Part shown: piece after piece, positions 26,461 to 37,884 of the stretch
How positions within the stretch are numbered: the stretch's first letter is position 1
How the letters are laid out: every line of letters starts with the position of its first letter
From: Strongyloides papillosus
Lineage: Eukaryota > Nematoda > Chromadorea > Rhabditida > Strongyloididae
Length of the DNA: 64,000 bases
NCBI GenBank assembly: GCA_005656395.1
Contig: SRSI01000048.1
Coordinates: 186,001-250,000 of the forward strand
Reading direction: 5' to 3'
Made by a program: the position numbers and the translations under genes
The notes under the pieces: model-generated
What the model was told of the DNA's origin: nothing
Databases searched by the model: none
Seen by the model: only the letters and a program-made list of their open reading frames with translations

Positions 26461-26652
26461 ATCTTACTTTACAGAAAACTCCAGGAAAAGTATGAATCTA
26501 GATCTTTAAAATAAGATATGATCTTAGTTTAACTCCTACAAAGAATATACAATCATTGATTGGTGTAGTGCTCTCATCACATAGCACATTTTTTTTCCTG
26601 TAATGACTAACCTTAATTTAAACTTTAGTTGTATAGTTGTAAATTAGTAATC
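26461..26652. promoter_or_regulatory. Short divergent promoter region
   Basis: Only about 190 bases separate the start codons of the DUF5522 gene (minus) and the CCCH zinc-finger gene (plus). Both must use this segment. No specific motif can be named. Confidence 0.5.
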
Positions 26653-27392
26653 ATGGAAATGAAATTACCCCCGTTTCATGGATTTAATATGGAGGAGTCA
26701 TCACTATTTATGGATATAGAAGCTAGTGTAAAAGGATTAGAACCAACATTTCCCTATCAGAAAGATAAACGTATAACAGTTCTCAATGGATATCAATTTG
26801 ATTTTGATAATAGTGCTGTAAGTAAAATATGAAATTGTTTATTCTTGTTTTCGTTTTTCTATCCCTATTTTAATCTTTTAGCGTCATCATTCACCTAGTT
26901 CTGATGATTCAGAAAAATTATCTGCAATCTATTCTTCGGGTTTTACTTTAAATCGTAGAGTAACTAAGAATTGTACCCACTTTTTTAATCAGACAAATTG
27001 TAAAAGGGGGATTTTTTGTCTTTATATGCACGATAATTCACACCAGCATTTATTTCATGAAATTTGCCCTGATTTAATGAAGGGTATTTGTACAAAATTA
27101 CATCAATGTAAAAAGTCACATACACTTTTTCCACATCAAATGCCGGTGTGTTCCCACTATTTAAATAAAAAATGTAATAGTAAACGTTGTACTTATGGAT
27201 TCTTACATGTTAAGCATAGTGATGACACGAAGTACTGTGAAAATTTTAATAATGGATTATGCATAAATGGTGACAATGTACGTTTACAATTATTTTATCC
27301 TTCACATGTACAATTTTTGGTACTGATTATTATTTTAGTGTTCATATCGTCATGTATATCAGGAACATCTTATAAAAAGAAGAGCATTGTAA
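26653..27392 (+). CDS. CCCH zinc-finger protein, ZC3H3-like, 204 aa
   Basis: Three exons: 26653-26817, 26882-27277 and 27339-27392, with donors GTAAGT and GTACGT. Four tandem CCCH fingers can be read: CTHFFNQTNCKRGIFCLYMH, CPDLMKGICTKLHQCKKSH, CSHYLNKKCNSKRCTYGFLH and CENFNNGLCINGDNCSYRH. The last finger is completed only by exon 3, which then ends RRAL and stop. Tandem fingers with YLNKKC and CENFNNGLC spacing resemble ZC3H3, an mRNA polyadenylation and export factor, and the CPSF30 group. Finger three has C-x5-H where the family usually has C-x3-H. The first 55 residues are acidic and have no known domain. It is shorter than human ZC3H3, so the exact orthologue is uncertain. Confidence 0.82.
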
Positions 27393-27692
27393 TAATAATT
27401 TCAAGCAATCATTTTAATATGTTCTCAAAAATACGGAGTATTAGGTAATAATTTTATAAAATTATTTCAGGTATTTATTTATTTCTTCCACAGTTTGAGT
27501 GGGGGTGGCCTTATACATTTCATAATTTTGTTTTAAATTTATAAAACCATAATGTAATTTGGTTATTTGTTTTTTTTTAAATTTTTTCCAAATAAAAGTT
27601 TTAAAGATTATATGTACGAAAAAGATGTTATATCATTAAATTTATTTATGTTTGATTAATATAAAACATTCTTTAAAGTAAATTTAAGGTAC
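27393..27692. other. Intergenic 300 bases
   Basis: 3' end of the zinc-finger gene and upstream region of the GH18 gene. AATAAA at about 27592. Nothing else seen. Confidence 0.5.
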
Positions 27693-28799
27693 ATGATAGG
27701 TTATATTTATTCTTTGATACTTTTTTTTCACTTGATTGTACCGGTAAAATTATCAATTCGCAATGATATTATTCAAAACGGAAACAAACTTAGTAACGAT
27801 GAACGAATTTTAAAGTTTCCAATAACTTTGGGATATGTGACACCGTGGAATAATAAAGGATATGATATTGCAAAATTGGCTGCAAAGAAATTCACTCATA
27901 TTGTTCCTGTCTGGTTTCAGATTGTCCCTTCGTCTAGTTCCGTTTGTACGATAGAAGGTACTCATGATATTGATCGCTCATGGATAAATGAAATTAAAAA
28001 TAATTCTCCCAATACGAAGATTTTACCTAGATTTCTTCTAGATAAATGGAATAAAAATCTTTGGATTAGTGTATTGCAAGATGATAACCTTCAACGTGAA
28101 TGTGGAAAAATACTAAGGAACTTTGTTTTAAGAAATGATTTTGATGGTGTTGTTCTTGAGGTTTACCTTCAATCACTAATGATTCTTCAAGATTATGCAA
28201 TTACTGAAACAATTGCACTAATTGAAATGTGGAGTAGTATGATAAGAGAGAAAGAACTTGAAGTTATAATCCCATTACCGCCAGCTTATCACTTTGATCA
28301 GAAAAATAGCAAACCTGGTGACATTAAATTGGCATTCAGCAACATCTATAATTCTGAACAATTTAAAATGATTGCTAATACTGTTGATTATGTTAATATT
28401 ATGACATATGATTTCCATGGTGAAGGTATGATGAGTCCTAAATTTTGGATTGAAAAAAATATTAATTATATAACAGATAACTTAGAATCTGATGTAAAGG
28501 AAAAGATTCTTTTAGGTATTAATTATTATGGGTCAATTTACAATGAAAATGGTGTAACACCAATATTATGGCGTGACTTCGATAAGTATATGGTTGATGA
28601 AAATAGTTACAGTGATATTAAATGGAATGAAATCTCTTTAGAGAATTACATTACAGCAAGAAATAAAAGAGAAATTATTTACTTCCCAACAAAGGATTCT
28701 TTGTCAACACGATTCAAATACGTTGAGGAAAACAATCTCGGTGGGGTCGCTATATGGGAATTGGGACAAGGGTACAATTATTTTACTGAATTATTATAA
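27693..28799 (+). CDS. Chitinase domain-containing protein 1 (CHID1)-like, secreted GH18 fold, 368 aa
   Basis: Single exon. An N-terminal signal peptide (MIGYIYSLILFFHLIVPVKL) is followed by a GH18 barrel: ITLGYVTPWNNKGYD, FTHIVPVWFQI, DFDGVVLEVY, VDYVNIMTYDFHG, KILLGINYYG and GGVAIWELGQG near the C-terminus. Classical chitinases carry DxxDxDxE on strand 4. Here the strand reads FDGVVLE, keeping only the final Glu, as is typical for the CHID1 branch, which binds sugars and is not known as a strong chitinase. The substrate is unknown. The start ATG gives the signal peptide at once. It is the only secreted enzyme in this otherwise housekeeping block. Confidence 0.88.
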   Translation: MIGYIYSLILFFHLIVPVKLSIRNDIIQNGNKLSNDERILKFPITLGYVTPWNNKGYDIAKLAAKKFTHIVPVWFQIVPSSSSVCTIEGTHDIDRSWINEIKNNSPNTKILPRFLLDKWNKNLWISVLQDDNLQRECGKILRNFVLRNDFDGVVLEVYLQSLMILQDYAITETIALIEMWSSMIREKELEVIIPLPPAYHFDQKNSKPGDIKLAFSNIYNSEQFKMIANTVDYVNIMTYDFHGEGMMSPKFWIEKNINYITDNLESDVKEKILLGINYYGSIYNENGVTPILWRDFDKYMVDENSYSDIKWNEISLENYITARNKREIIYFPTKDSLSTRFKYVEENNLGGVAIWELGQGYNYFTELL

Positions 28800-29006
28800 A
28801 TGAATGAAAAATAACTTTTTTTTATGAATTATTATTTATATGATATTTAATTTAACCGATAAATTAATAAATTTCTACTAATAATAAAATTCAGAACATT
28901 CTCTTGTGAAATAGAAGTTTTACTACACTTTATCTCCTTTAACAATACACATCCAACAAATTATTTAATTAAATATTATCATATAAAGTTGACAAATTTG
29001 ATTTTA

Positions 29007-30801
29007 TTAATTTTTAAAAATGTCTGGATATTTCTTCTTCAAACGATCATCAACTTTAATATGATTCAATGCTAAATCGAAAAACATGGGTTTTGCAGGC
29101 ATTGGTTGCAACTCAACACCAAGATTAAATATTGGCAATCCATTTTCAGTTTTCTCACTCTCTTCAATATCAGAAGGTTCAAACATATACAACTTATCTG
29201 GATTCTCATTAACATATCCTGATGGAAGCTTATAACTGTTTTCTTCAGAATTCTGTAAAGTATAAGATAACAAATTTGCTTTGTTTGTAACTTTGGCTTC
29301 TTCAATTAAAGTTTTCAATTCATCCAAGTCTTTTCTTTTCTCTGTAACATAGTGATTTTCTTTCAATCCATCGAAAACTTTAAGTAAGTTTTTTACACGT
29401 TCCTCTGATCTAGCTAGTAAAGCTTCCGATTCGGAAGGTTTATTTATTTGATTGTAAACCTGAGACATATAGAAAGTTTTGAAGGCTTGATAATACTGGG
29501 CTTTGAAAGTAAAAGCACTAACTAATTTTTTATCTTCAATAGCACCACTAATTGCAAGAATATCGTGTGAGTTTTGGATAATGCTACCATAAAGACGTAG
29601 GAAATCTTGAGGTTTAACATTTTTTGCAATATTTCCATATTTCATATTATTAATCATCAACAAATATCGTTCAGAGGAAATCTTGAACTTTAAAAATTCA
29701 AGGTAGTGGATTGTAATAACCAATGGATTTCTTAAATCTTCCGCAGAAGAAGGAGGAAGTTTCTTTCTTTCATCAATTAGTTTCCCTAATTCCTCTCTAA
29801 GATTTTGAAGGAATTTTTCATAGACACTTATTTTTTCATCAAATGATTTATAACTATCTAACTCATTTTGCAATCCCTTTTCTTGAAGAATCAACTGTCT
29901 AACTTTTAATTGAGAAACTGGAGTTGTAAAAGTAGCCCATGTAACTGAACTTTCCATGTCACCAATACTTTTAACCTGAAGTTCATCAATTAACTTTTCA
30001 AATTCAGCTGACATTTCAGAAGAACCATCATGCTTAAGGCGAATCATATCAGATACAGCATCAGATGTACCACCTAAATTGTATTCACATATACGAAGAA
30101 GAGGTTGGATCTCCCGACACCGTGAATTGTATAGTTGAATCATATCAGGAAATTTAACAACACCAGCCAACTTTTCGTAAATTGTCTTTACAGTACGAAA
30201 GCATTCAGCAGCAACCTTCCACTGTTTCAATTCAACATTTAGAACACCTTTAATATAACTATTATATGATTGGACTTCCAATTTGCTTACAGCATCAAAT
30301 CTGTCATTATTTTTAATAAGTTTTTCTAAATGGGAACTATGATAAACAGCATTTCTTAATTTTCTACGCATGTGGAACTTTTTTCTTGAATGAGTATCAT
30401 TCCCAATTTCATGTTTAAGATGTTGAGCATATGCCCAATCTCTTTCAGCATCAAACATAACAATTTCAACAAAACCAAGTTCAGTAACCAAATCTTTAGT
30501 AACAGATTTCTCCTGCCATTTACTCCTAATTTTTTTCACAGACTTATAATTATGGGTAAAATTAAGTCTTTTACGTATTCTTAAAATTCTATCACCACAA
30601 TATTTTCTAAAAATTTAAAGATAACAATTATAAAAGAATAGCCGTTTCTTGAGAATTTTACCTGTATCTGTTGTAATCACCATGTCTTAAACCATGTTTT
30701 TGTTGAGCTTCTTTGATGGATTTCAATATGGAAAATGTCTCGAAAAGAGGCAAAGTATCGTTTTTCTCAACTTCCATAGGGACTTCTTCAGAAACAGCCA
30801 T
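29007..30801 (-). CDS. srpa-68: Signal recognition particle 68 kDa subunit, SRP68
   Basis: Two exons, 30801-30662 and 30606-29007, 579 aa. SRP68 forms a dimer with SRP72 on the 7S RNA and takes part in targeting secretory proteins to the ER. The start MAVSEEVPMEVE leads to the RNA-binding N-terminal domain: QQKHGLRHGDYNRYRKYCGD across the splice, then KVRK-like basic residues (RIRKRLNFTH), WAYAQHLKHE and RRKLRNAVYHSS. TPR-like helices follow (KQWKVAAECFRTVKTIYEKL, LLRICEYNLGG). The C-terminal part contains MPAKPMFFDLALNHIK, the segment that contacts SRP72. Length is close to the family (human about 627). Confidence 0.95.
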
Positions 30802-31242
30802 TTTTAAATATCAAAATATTGTTACTTCTCGACGGTGTACAGTTGGAAGATGTGTTAAACATGAAACAACCACTATTCCAATGTATTTGAGACAATAATG
30901 TTGTAGGATAACGTGATTGTTTACTTAACATGTCTTATAACGATAAAGTTTGACAGAAAGTTAGTAAAAATTGCTGTGAAACAAGGTTATTTGTATTCAA
31001 TATCTTTTTTATTTTTCCCTTATGGTATGTGTAATCATTGGACTCGTATTTCACTTGTAGTGTTTATTCACAATTTGTAATTAATACTAGTTTATCAGTT
31101 TATTCTGTTATAAATAAACTCTTGATAATATTGTTTTAATCTTACTTTAGGTTTATATCATTTTTATTTCTAACATTATTAATATTTACATTAAAAGTTA
31201 GTTTAATTTTATATCTACTAAACAAAAATATTTTTTAACAAT
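30802..31242. promoter_or_regulatory. Divergent upstream region of SRP68 and VPS35
   Basis: 441 bases between two divergent start codons of housekeeping genes. AT-rich; no motif that I can name and no RNA gene. Confidence 0.5.
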
Positions 31243-33680
31243 ATGTCATCTGGAGATCAAGAACGTCTCTTGGAAGAGTCACTAAAATTAGTTGAAACTG
31301 AGTCACAATTAATGAGTCAAGCATTAAAAAATAATGAATTGATGGATGGACTGAAACATGCATCCATTATGCTTGGTGAATTAAGAACATCTGCCCTATC
31401 ACCGAAAAACTACTATAAACTTTGTATGTACAATGACTCATTTATTTATTTTTTTTATTTATAGTTATCGATGTGACGCTTCAATTATCAAATCTAGAGA
31501 CACATTTGAATGATCAAAGTCAAAATGGGATCAATGTATCGGAACTTTATGAATTGGTTCAGTATGCTGGAAATATTATACCTAGACTTTATTTACTTAT
31601 TACTGTTGGAACTGTATTTTTAAATTGTGGCCATGTCTCGAAGAAGCAACTTTTATACGACTTAGTTGAAATGTGCAGAGGAGTCCAACAGCCGTTGCGT
31701 GGTTTATTTTTACGTAATTATCTTCTACAGCATATGAAAAATTTTTTACCTGATGTAGCAGATCCAATTACTAATAGTGTTAGTGAGAATCCTGACGCAG
31801 ATGATGGATCAATCTCCGATGCAATTGAGGCTATTATGACAAACTTTTCGGAAATGAATAAATTATGGGTTAGAATGCAGTATCAAGGTCATAGTAGAGA
31901 GAAAGAAAAAAGAGAAGCAGAGCGTAGAGAATTAAGGATTCTAGTTGGTAGTAATCTTGTGACACTATCACAACTTGATAACATGAATCTTAAAATATAC
32001 AAAGATTCTGTCCTACCACAAATTTTGGAGCAAGCGATATCTTGTTCTGATCCATTAGCGCAAGAATATTTAATGGAGTGTGTTATTCAGGTATTTCCAG
32101 ATAATTATCATCTAAGTACACTTGATGAATTCTTATTTGCATGTAAACAATTAGAAGATCAAGTTCAAATTAAGAAAATTCTTGGGTTACTTATAAGTAG
32201 AATTGCTGCTTACGTGACAGATGAGAAGAATGATGCTGTACCTACTGATGCACATTTATTTGAAATCTTCTCTAAACACGTTGAAGATCTTATATCGAGT
32301 AAACAATCACTACCACCAGATGATATTGTTAGTCTTCAAGGTAATATTGTGGATTTAGCAATAAGATGTTGGCCTGAAATCTCAGAATATGCTACGATTG
32401 TTTATGCTTCATTAATTAGTGTATTAGAAACATTAAAAATTCACTCTATTGTTTATGGAACTGCACTAGGTAAAGAAACGGTTAAATTCTTGAAAATTCC
32501 TCTTGATCTTTATAAAAATCCCCTTAATATATTCCAGATTAAGGACTATGTAAAAGTTCTTAATTTTCTTGACTATAGGGGAAGAACTTTTATTGCTTCT
32601 GAATTCTTGAAAAAAATAATTGAAAATGATACAAAAATTAAGAATGATGATGAAATGATAAATGTTCTTCAACTAACCAATTGCCTTATGGTTGATCAGC
32701 CAGATCAATTAGAGGATATTGATACTAACGAAGATTTCATGGAAGAACAAGGGTTACTGGCACGTCTACCATTTTATATAGATGATTCATCTTTTTCAAA
32801 TCAGTTGGATCTTATAAAGAAACTAAAACGTTCATTGGGTAATGGTGGGAAGCATAGAATACGATATACATTACCATCAATTGTTAATTGTCTCCTAAAT
32901 ATTTCTAAAAGGTATTCAAAAGAATGTTCAGATGATAAGGAAACTAAGGAAGAGTTTATCTTGGATGTATTTAAGTTTGTTATGAGTACTGTTAATGCAA
33001 TTTATCTTAATGGTGAAATGGCAGTCCCAGCTTTTAGGTATTACTTACAAGCAGCTACTTCTGCAAGTAAAATAAAATTTGATGCCTGTGAATCCGTTGT
33101 ATATGAACTTATCACAAAAGCATTCACATTATTTGAAGAAGATATTAGTGATAGTAAAGAACAACAAGATGCATTATATCTTCTTATAGGTACAATATCT
33201 TTTATATCATGTTTATCAGAAGAGAATCATGAACCTTTACGAAATCAATGTTTCTTAGCAGTAAATAAAATGTTAAGAAAATCAGATCAAGCTAAAATGA
33301 TATGTTCCGTTGCTTCATTATATTGGGAATCTAAGGTAACTGAGAATAATGAAGTAAGACCTGTACATAATGGCAAGAAAGTACTAGATTGTTTCAAGAA
33401 AGCACTTAAAGTTACAGGACAATGTGTAGAAGAGATCATTCAAACTACATTATATACACATATTCTTAATTCTTACATTTATTTCTATGAAAATGGATGT
33501 ACAGAAATTTCTGAAGAAACAATCGAAGAAATGATTTTAAAAATTAGAAATAGTATTGAATCACTAGATTACTACACAGAAAATACCTTCTTGAGAGAAG
33601 GATTAGAAAAAACAATTGACCATGTTAGAAAAATTAAAAACGACGATACAAAGTCTCTCTATAAATCACTTAATCTATAA
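31243..33680 (+). CDS. vps-35: VPS35, retromer cargo-selective subunit, 798 aa
   Basis: Two exons, 31243-31423 and 31465-33680, joined at donor GTATGT and acceptor TTTATAG across the Phe of KLFIDVTLQL. VPS35 is the long alpha-solenoid of retromer, which retrieves receptors from endosomes. The N-terminal half holds the highly conserved PRLYLLITVGTVF (VPS26 site), ELVQYAGNIIPRLY and RGVQQPLRGLFLRNYLLQ. The rest is HEAT-like helical repeats up to the VPS29-binding C-terminal part. Length is nearly the same as human VPS35 (796). It faces the small gene at 33795 tail to tail with a gap of 114 bases. Confidence 0.96.
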
Positions 33681-33794
33681 ATTTTAAAAGAAAAAGGCCT
33701 ATAAAAATTAATTTAATTATCAATTAAAAAATCTACTAATTTTAATTGTATTATATTCAAATTTATTTTTTACTTCTAAAAAATAGTTCTAAAG

Positions 33795-34219
33795 TTATTC
33801 TTCATCGAATTGTGTTTGATCATCAGTCGGTTCAATTTCAAGTGCTGTTGCAGATTCCTCTACACAGTTCATAAAAAATAACTCTCTTCCTATTATCATT
33901 GGTTGAATTAATTCTCCTGTAACTCTTTCAAGTTTTTTTATCAACTCTTGTTTTGTCATATATTTAGCACAATGATAGTTAGTAATTATAATATCTGGAG
34001 AACTATCTTTATCAAATGTTTGAGAATTATCATTCGATGTTGTTCCCTGATCTAGAGATGAGTTTTCAAAAGCATATGTTGAAGATTTTGATTCTGGTGT
34101 AGTTTGATCTAAAAAATTATATTTTATATAGGAATTGTAAACATACTTTGTCCACTTTTTTTCCTTAAAAGTGGTTGGCAATATTCACTTTTAGGAGTTA
34201 CATTACCTTCTTTAGTCAT
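33795..34219 (-). CDS. Small orphan protein with acidic tail, 128 aa, two exons
   Basis: Exon 1 (34219-34147) encodes MTKEGNVTPKSEYCQPLLRK and SGQ. Donor GTATGT, a 38-base intron and acceptor TTTTTAG lead in phase to exon 2 (34108-33795). The protein has a Ser/Thr-rich middle, a folded-looking stretch (KYMTKQELIKKLERVTGELI then QPMIIGRELFFMN) and an acidic end (EIEPTDDQTQFDEE). No signal peptide or membrane helix. I do not recognise the family. Reading instead through the intron gives a spurious N-terminus; the spliced model has a proper ATG and phase. It sits tail to tail with VPS35 and head to head with the succinyl-CoA ligase gene. Confidence 0.65.
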
Positions 34220-34338
34220 TTTTATATCTGATATAGTTGTAGAAAAAGGAATTGTTTAATTATGATAATTTTAAGACATCAAAATATGAATATTTGAAAT
34301 TATTAATTAATCATCGTTCTTAACAATATTTATTTGTG

Positions 34339-34460
34339 TAAATGTATAATTTTGATGAAATAAAATATCATTTTATATATGAATAATAACATTACTTATC
34401 TGATTAAATGCATAATTTCAATAAAATCAAATATTATTCTATATATGAATAATAACATTT
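34339..34460. repeat. Two-copy imperfect tandem repeat, period about 66
   Basis: The segment 34339-34394 recurs with changes at 34405-34460. Both copies begin TAAATG and end in the shared run ATATATGAATAATAACATT. It lies in the 392-base space between the start codons of two divergent genes, where it might be part of a promoter or simply a local duplication. The rest of 34220-34611 shows nothing else. Confidence 0.6.
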
Positions 34461-34611
34461 AAAATAAATCAAAAGTTTGATCTTGAAGTATATGCTTATT
34501 TTTGCCATATAAATGTGTTTACTTTAAAGTTCAAGTATTAATTACAGCGAAAGTATTTGGACTGGTGTATATTTTAGAAGAATTAAAACAAAATAAATTT
34601 ACTTAGTGATA

Positions 34612-35989
34612 ATGATGATAAGAAATATTCCTAGGACAATCTCATTTTTAAACTCTAATAGTCAGGTAAATAAATATTAATTTAGTTTGAAATAAAAGTT
34701 TTAGATTCTACAAAGAAGGTATCTAAATTTACAGGAATATCAAAGTAAAACATTACTAGAAAAATATGGTTGTTCAATTCAAAAGTTTGTTGTTGCTGAT
34801 AATAAATCGGAAGTAGAACAGAAATTAAAGAACTTTCGTATGTTATCACACATATTTTACCTGTTATTTTTTTAGTTCCTAAGGAATATGTAGTTAAGGC
34901 CCAAATTTTGGCTGGTGGACGTGGTAAAGGCCACTTGAAAGAGGGTCCCACTGGTCTTAGCGGAATCTACATATCTCAAGAGTAGGATTTTATAATGTTA
35001 ATTTAGAAACTTTTTTTAGAAAAAACAAAGTCATTGATGCTGCAAGTAATATGTTGAATAAGCACTTAGTTACAAAACAAACATCAGATAACGGGGTTAA
35101 AATAAAAAAAATTATGATCTGTGAAAGTATAAACATTACTAGAGAAACTTACTTAGCTATTCTAGTTGATAGAGATTCAAATGGTCCTGTAATCGTTGCT
35201 TCTCCATGTGGAGGAGTAGATATTGAGGAAGTAGCAGAAAAGTCACCTGAACTTATCTTCAAAGAAGTAATTGATATTGAAAAAGGATTAACAAATGAAC
35301 AAGCTTTGAAACTCGCATTGAAATTAGGATTCAAAGGTGATTTAATACCCAAGGCTGCAATCGAAATAGAAAAATTATATAAATTATTTGTAAACGTTGA
35401 TGCAACACAAGTAGAAATAAATCCATTTGTTGAGACAGATGATAAGAGGGTTGTAAACGTGGATGCAAAATTTAATTTTGACGATAATGCTGCCTTCCGT
35501 CAAAAAGAAATTTTTAATCTTGAAAATAATGAAGACAAAGATGAAAGAGAAATAGAAGCTGAAAAGTTTAATTTAAATTATATAGGTATGGATGGGAATA
35601 TTGCATGTTTGGTAAATGGTGCTGGTTTAGCAATGGCAACAATGGATATAATTGAATTAAATGGTGGCAAAGCTGCAAACTTCTTAGATGTCGGTGGTAC
35701 TGTTAATGAACAACAAGTTTTTGAGGCCTTAAGAATCATTTCAAGTGATTCAAAAGTAGAATCTATATTAGTTAACATTTTTGGAGGAATCGTTAATTGC
35801 GAAACTATTAGTAAAGGATTAATAGCAGCATTTACAAAGATGAGCTTAAAAGTTCCTTTAATTGTTCGCTTAGAAGGTACCAATGTTAATTCTGCTAAGA
35901 AATTACTAAATGAAAGTGGATTAAATATTATAACTGCTGAAAATTTAGATGATGCTGCCAAAAAAGCTGTTGCCTCTATTTCAAAGTAG
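34612..35989 (+). CDS. sucg-1: Succinyl-CoA ligase beta subunit (GDP-forming type, SUCLG2-like), 420 aa
   Basis: Four exons: 34612-34665, 34705-34837, 34876-34981 and 35020-35989; all junctions keep phase. The enzyme makes GTP or ATP from succinyl-CoA in the mitochondrial TCA cycle with the alpha subunit. Residues 1-20 (MMIRNIPRTISFLNSNSQ) look like a presequence. Then come RRYLNLQEYQSK, VVKAQILAGGRGKG (ATP-grasp), ISRETYLAILVDRDSNGP, GGVDIEEVAEKSPELIFKE, DATQVEINPF, DGNIACLVNGAGLAMATMD, NFLDVGGTVNEQQV and LVNIFGGIVNCETI. The sequence is closest in feel to the GDP-forming SUCLG2 branch; the ADP form cannot be excluded by eye. A start at the next ATG, 34615, is equally possible. Confidence 0.94.
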
Positions 35990-36099
35990 TTTAAAATTTT
36001 TTTGTTAATTTTTAGTTATGCATAGTTGATAAAAATAAATCTTGTTAGTCATATTTTAACAGAGCATTCTTTCGTGACATTTTGACACTTCATAAAGTT

Positions 36100-36374
36100 A
36101 CACACAAAAAAAAGGGAAGCATTTTCGCGTAAAATGTAGTGAATTTTTCCCACATAATAAAATTTGAATTTTCTTGATTTGCGACTAATTTTATCGCAAT
36201 TATATGGTACATAAAAATTAAAGCAATAATTAAGTAGTTATTAAAATAAGTTTCTAATCTTTATTATATTTATTGGTATTTTAAAACTTTGATTGTTTTC
36301 TACAAAACATTTTTAAATACAAGATTAGAATTTTATCTTATGTATGATTATAAATGCTTTTATAAAAAGCAATT
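36100..36374 (+). repeat. Dispersed repeat, copy A, starting at a TA dinucleotide
   Basis: This 275-base segment is repeated in the same orientation at 43350-43627 with only scattered changes; the last 180 bases are almost identical. The left edge of the similarity falls exactly at TA followed by CACACAAAAAAA in both copies, while flanks differ. It contains a conserved inverted repeat TTGCGA-N9-TCGCAA (36179-36199). The pattern suggests the end of a transposable element inserted at TA. This copy breaks off at 36374, just before a pseudogene fragment. The 35990-36099 stretch before it has nothing recognised. Confidence 0.8.
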
Positions 36375-36414
36375 TGGAAAAGTAAGTGAAATATTTTTCT
36401 AATTCCTTAAACAT

Positions 36415-37527
36415 ATGCCTTCTAAAGACTGCTGTTGCAGGAGCCTTCTTGCATTAATTATTTCTTCTTCAACAGGAAAATGTTGGTCAAGTGATACATT
36501 CAATCCGGTCCCAGGTGTTATTGATGGTCTTCTTGCTATTGATTATGCAACATTGGTTGATTCTAAAAATAACATAAAGAATAAATTTAAAAAAAGGCCG
36601 TTGTGAAAGTCTTAAAAAATAGTGGAATTGGCTCAAAAAATGCAGAAAAGCTTCTTGGTGCTGTTGATATGCGAAGAAAAATTCTAACGAAAGTGAAACA
36701 GAAAGTGATGTCGATACCGATAGATCGTTAGATGTAACAACTTCTGAAACGGATTACAGCGTTGCTTCAACAAACAACCCTAATGATTCATTTGGTGATA
36801 GTGACCATTCAACTGTTAGTTATTTATTTTAAAGTAAAAAAATTTTAAGGTTTTTTTAGGGCAACAGTTCTACAGATTCTTTAACTGGTTCAGAATGGGA
36901 CACGTCAACAGTTTGTTCTAATTATTCACGGCATGAAAGAAAAGAAAAAGCAAAATTAAAAAATAAAAAGCGAAGAAATTTAGCTGGAGAAGCAATAAAC
37001 CTCGATAATCAATATGAAATACTTCCAGAAAATCCAACATACTTTTTTTTGTTCTTGTACGTGTATTTGAAGCAAAAGAACTAACCTAAGAAGAAATTGA
37101 TCATGTATTTAAAGTTATATTGGATGGAAAAATTAGGAAAACAAATATTTTGAGAAGAACGAATTCACCAGTATTTAACCAAACTTTTTCATTTAAATTA
37201 AAAGTCAATTTAGAGCAATTAAATTCAAAAAATATTGATTTTTCATTGCATTGTGCTAAAAAAATTTCCAAAGATTCTGTTATTATTTCTTTCAAAATGA
37301 ATCTTGGTTTTATATATAGACAAAAAAATCACGTTCTCACACAAAAATTGTTTTCCCTATCTCCACCAAAATTAGATGAGAATGAAGGACAAAATTCAGA
37401 TATATGTGGATTTCTAAAAGTTTCTGTTTACTTTAAATTTCCAAAGTCGGATATTCTGATCCTCACTGAGGTGGGGATTTCTTTAAAACTAATTAAAAGA
37501 TATATTTTCATTAATAAAAATTCTTAA
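36415..37527 (+). pseudogene. Decayed fragment of a ferlin (fer-1-like) gene, C2B region
   Basis: Ferlins are large membrane-fusion proteins with several C2 domains. In pieces from three frames I read a linker ([38 protein letters not shown]) and then a C2B domain: FFVLVRVFEAKELT, DHVFKVILDGKIRKTN, NSPVFNQTFSFKLKV, FKMNLGFIYRQKNHVLTQK and GFLKVSVYF. The order and motifs match ferlin C2B (DVGFVYDEPGHxxxxKW then GxxKVS in vertebrate ferlins). There is an in-frame stop at 37087-37089 and at least two frame changes (about 36600-36690 and 37045). An intron-like GT...AG stretch near 36813-36859 is kept, so this is a DNA duplicate, not a retrocopy. Only a small part of a ferlin is present. Confidence 0.75.
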
Positions 37528-37870
37528 ACAATTGTGGTGTTATTTTTTTATGATGATTTGAAAAGTTTTTTCTAAGGTATTTATTCAAAACTTTACCGTA
37601 AGGCATGTTAAAACTATATCATTTAAAATTTCACAGTCACCTCTTTAAAAAGATAACATAATATCAAAGGTCATAAACAAATTTCGTGACAATTAATGTT
37701 GATTACAAAGTTTTTACTACGCATTTTCTAAAGCCTTCTCGAATTTTCTTATAGTTGACAGAGCTCCACACTTTATTGCTTATAAATACAATTAAAATTA
37801 AGTTACCTTAATCATTATTAGATTTGTTAACAAAATGCGTGTTTGTAATTATTCTTTCTTCATTGTATGT
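37528..37870. other. Spacer between ferlin fragment and intact orphan gene
   Basis: AT-rich, no coding fragment recognised. Should contain the promoter of the gene at 37885. Confidence 0.5.
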
Positions 37871-37879
37871 CTTTTTCAG
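37871..37879 (+). promoter_or_regulatory. Probable spliced-leader acceptor (CTTTTTCAG)
   Basis: A strong CTTTTTCAG lies five bases before the ATG at 37885. The same arrangement, acceptor then 6 bases then ATG, is seen at 52881-52890 and 54801-54807. This is how trans-spliced nematode messages usually look. It favours ATG 37885 over the in-frame ATG at 37867, which lies before the acceptor. Confidence 0.6.
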
Positions 37880-37884
37880 GAGAT

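Noticed and set aside
27278..27448. Longer C-terminus of the CCCH gene reading past GDN into a hydrophobic stretch
   Set aside because: A GTACGT donor lies exactly there and splicing to 27339 completes the fourth CCCH finger.
37867..37884. Start of the orphan gene at ATG 37867
   Set aside because: It precedes a strong TTTTTCAG acceptor, so the ATG at 37885 is more likely in the mature message.
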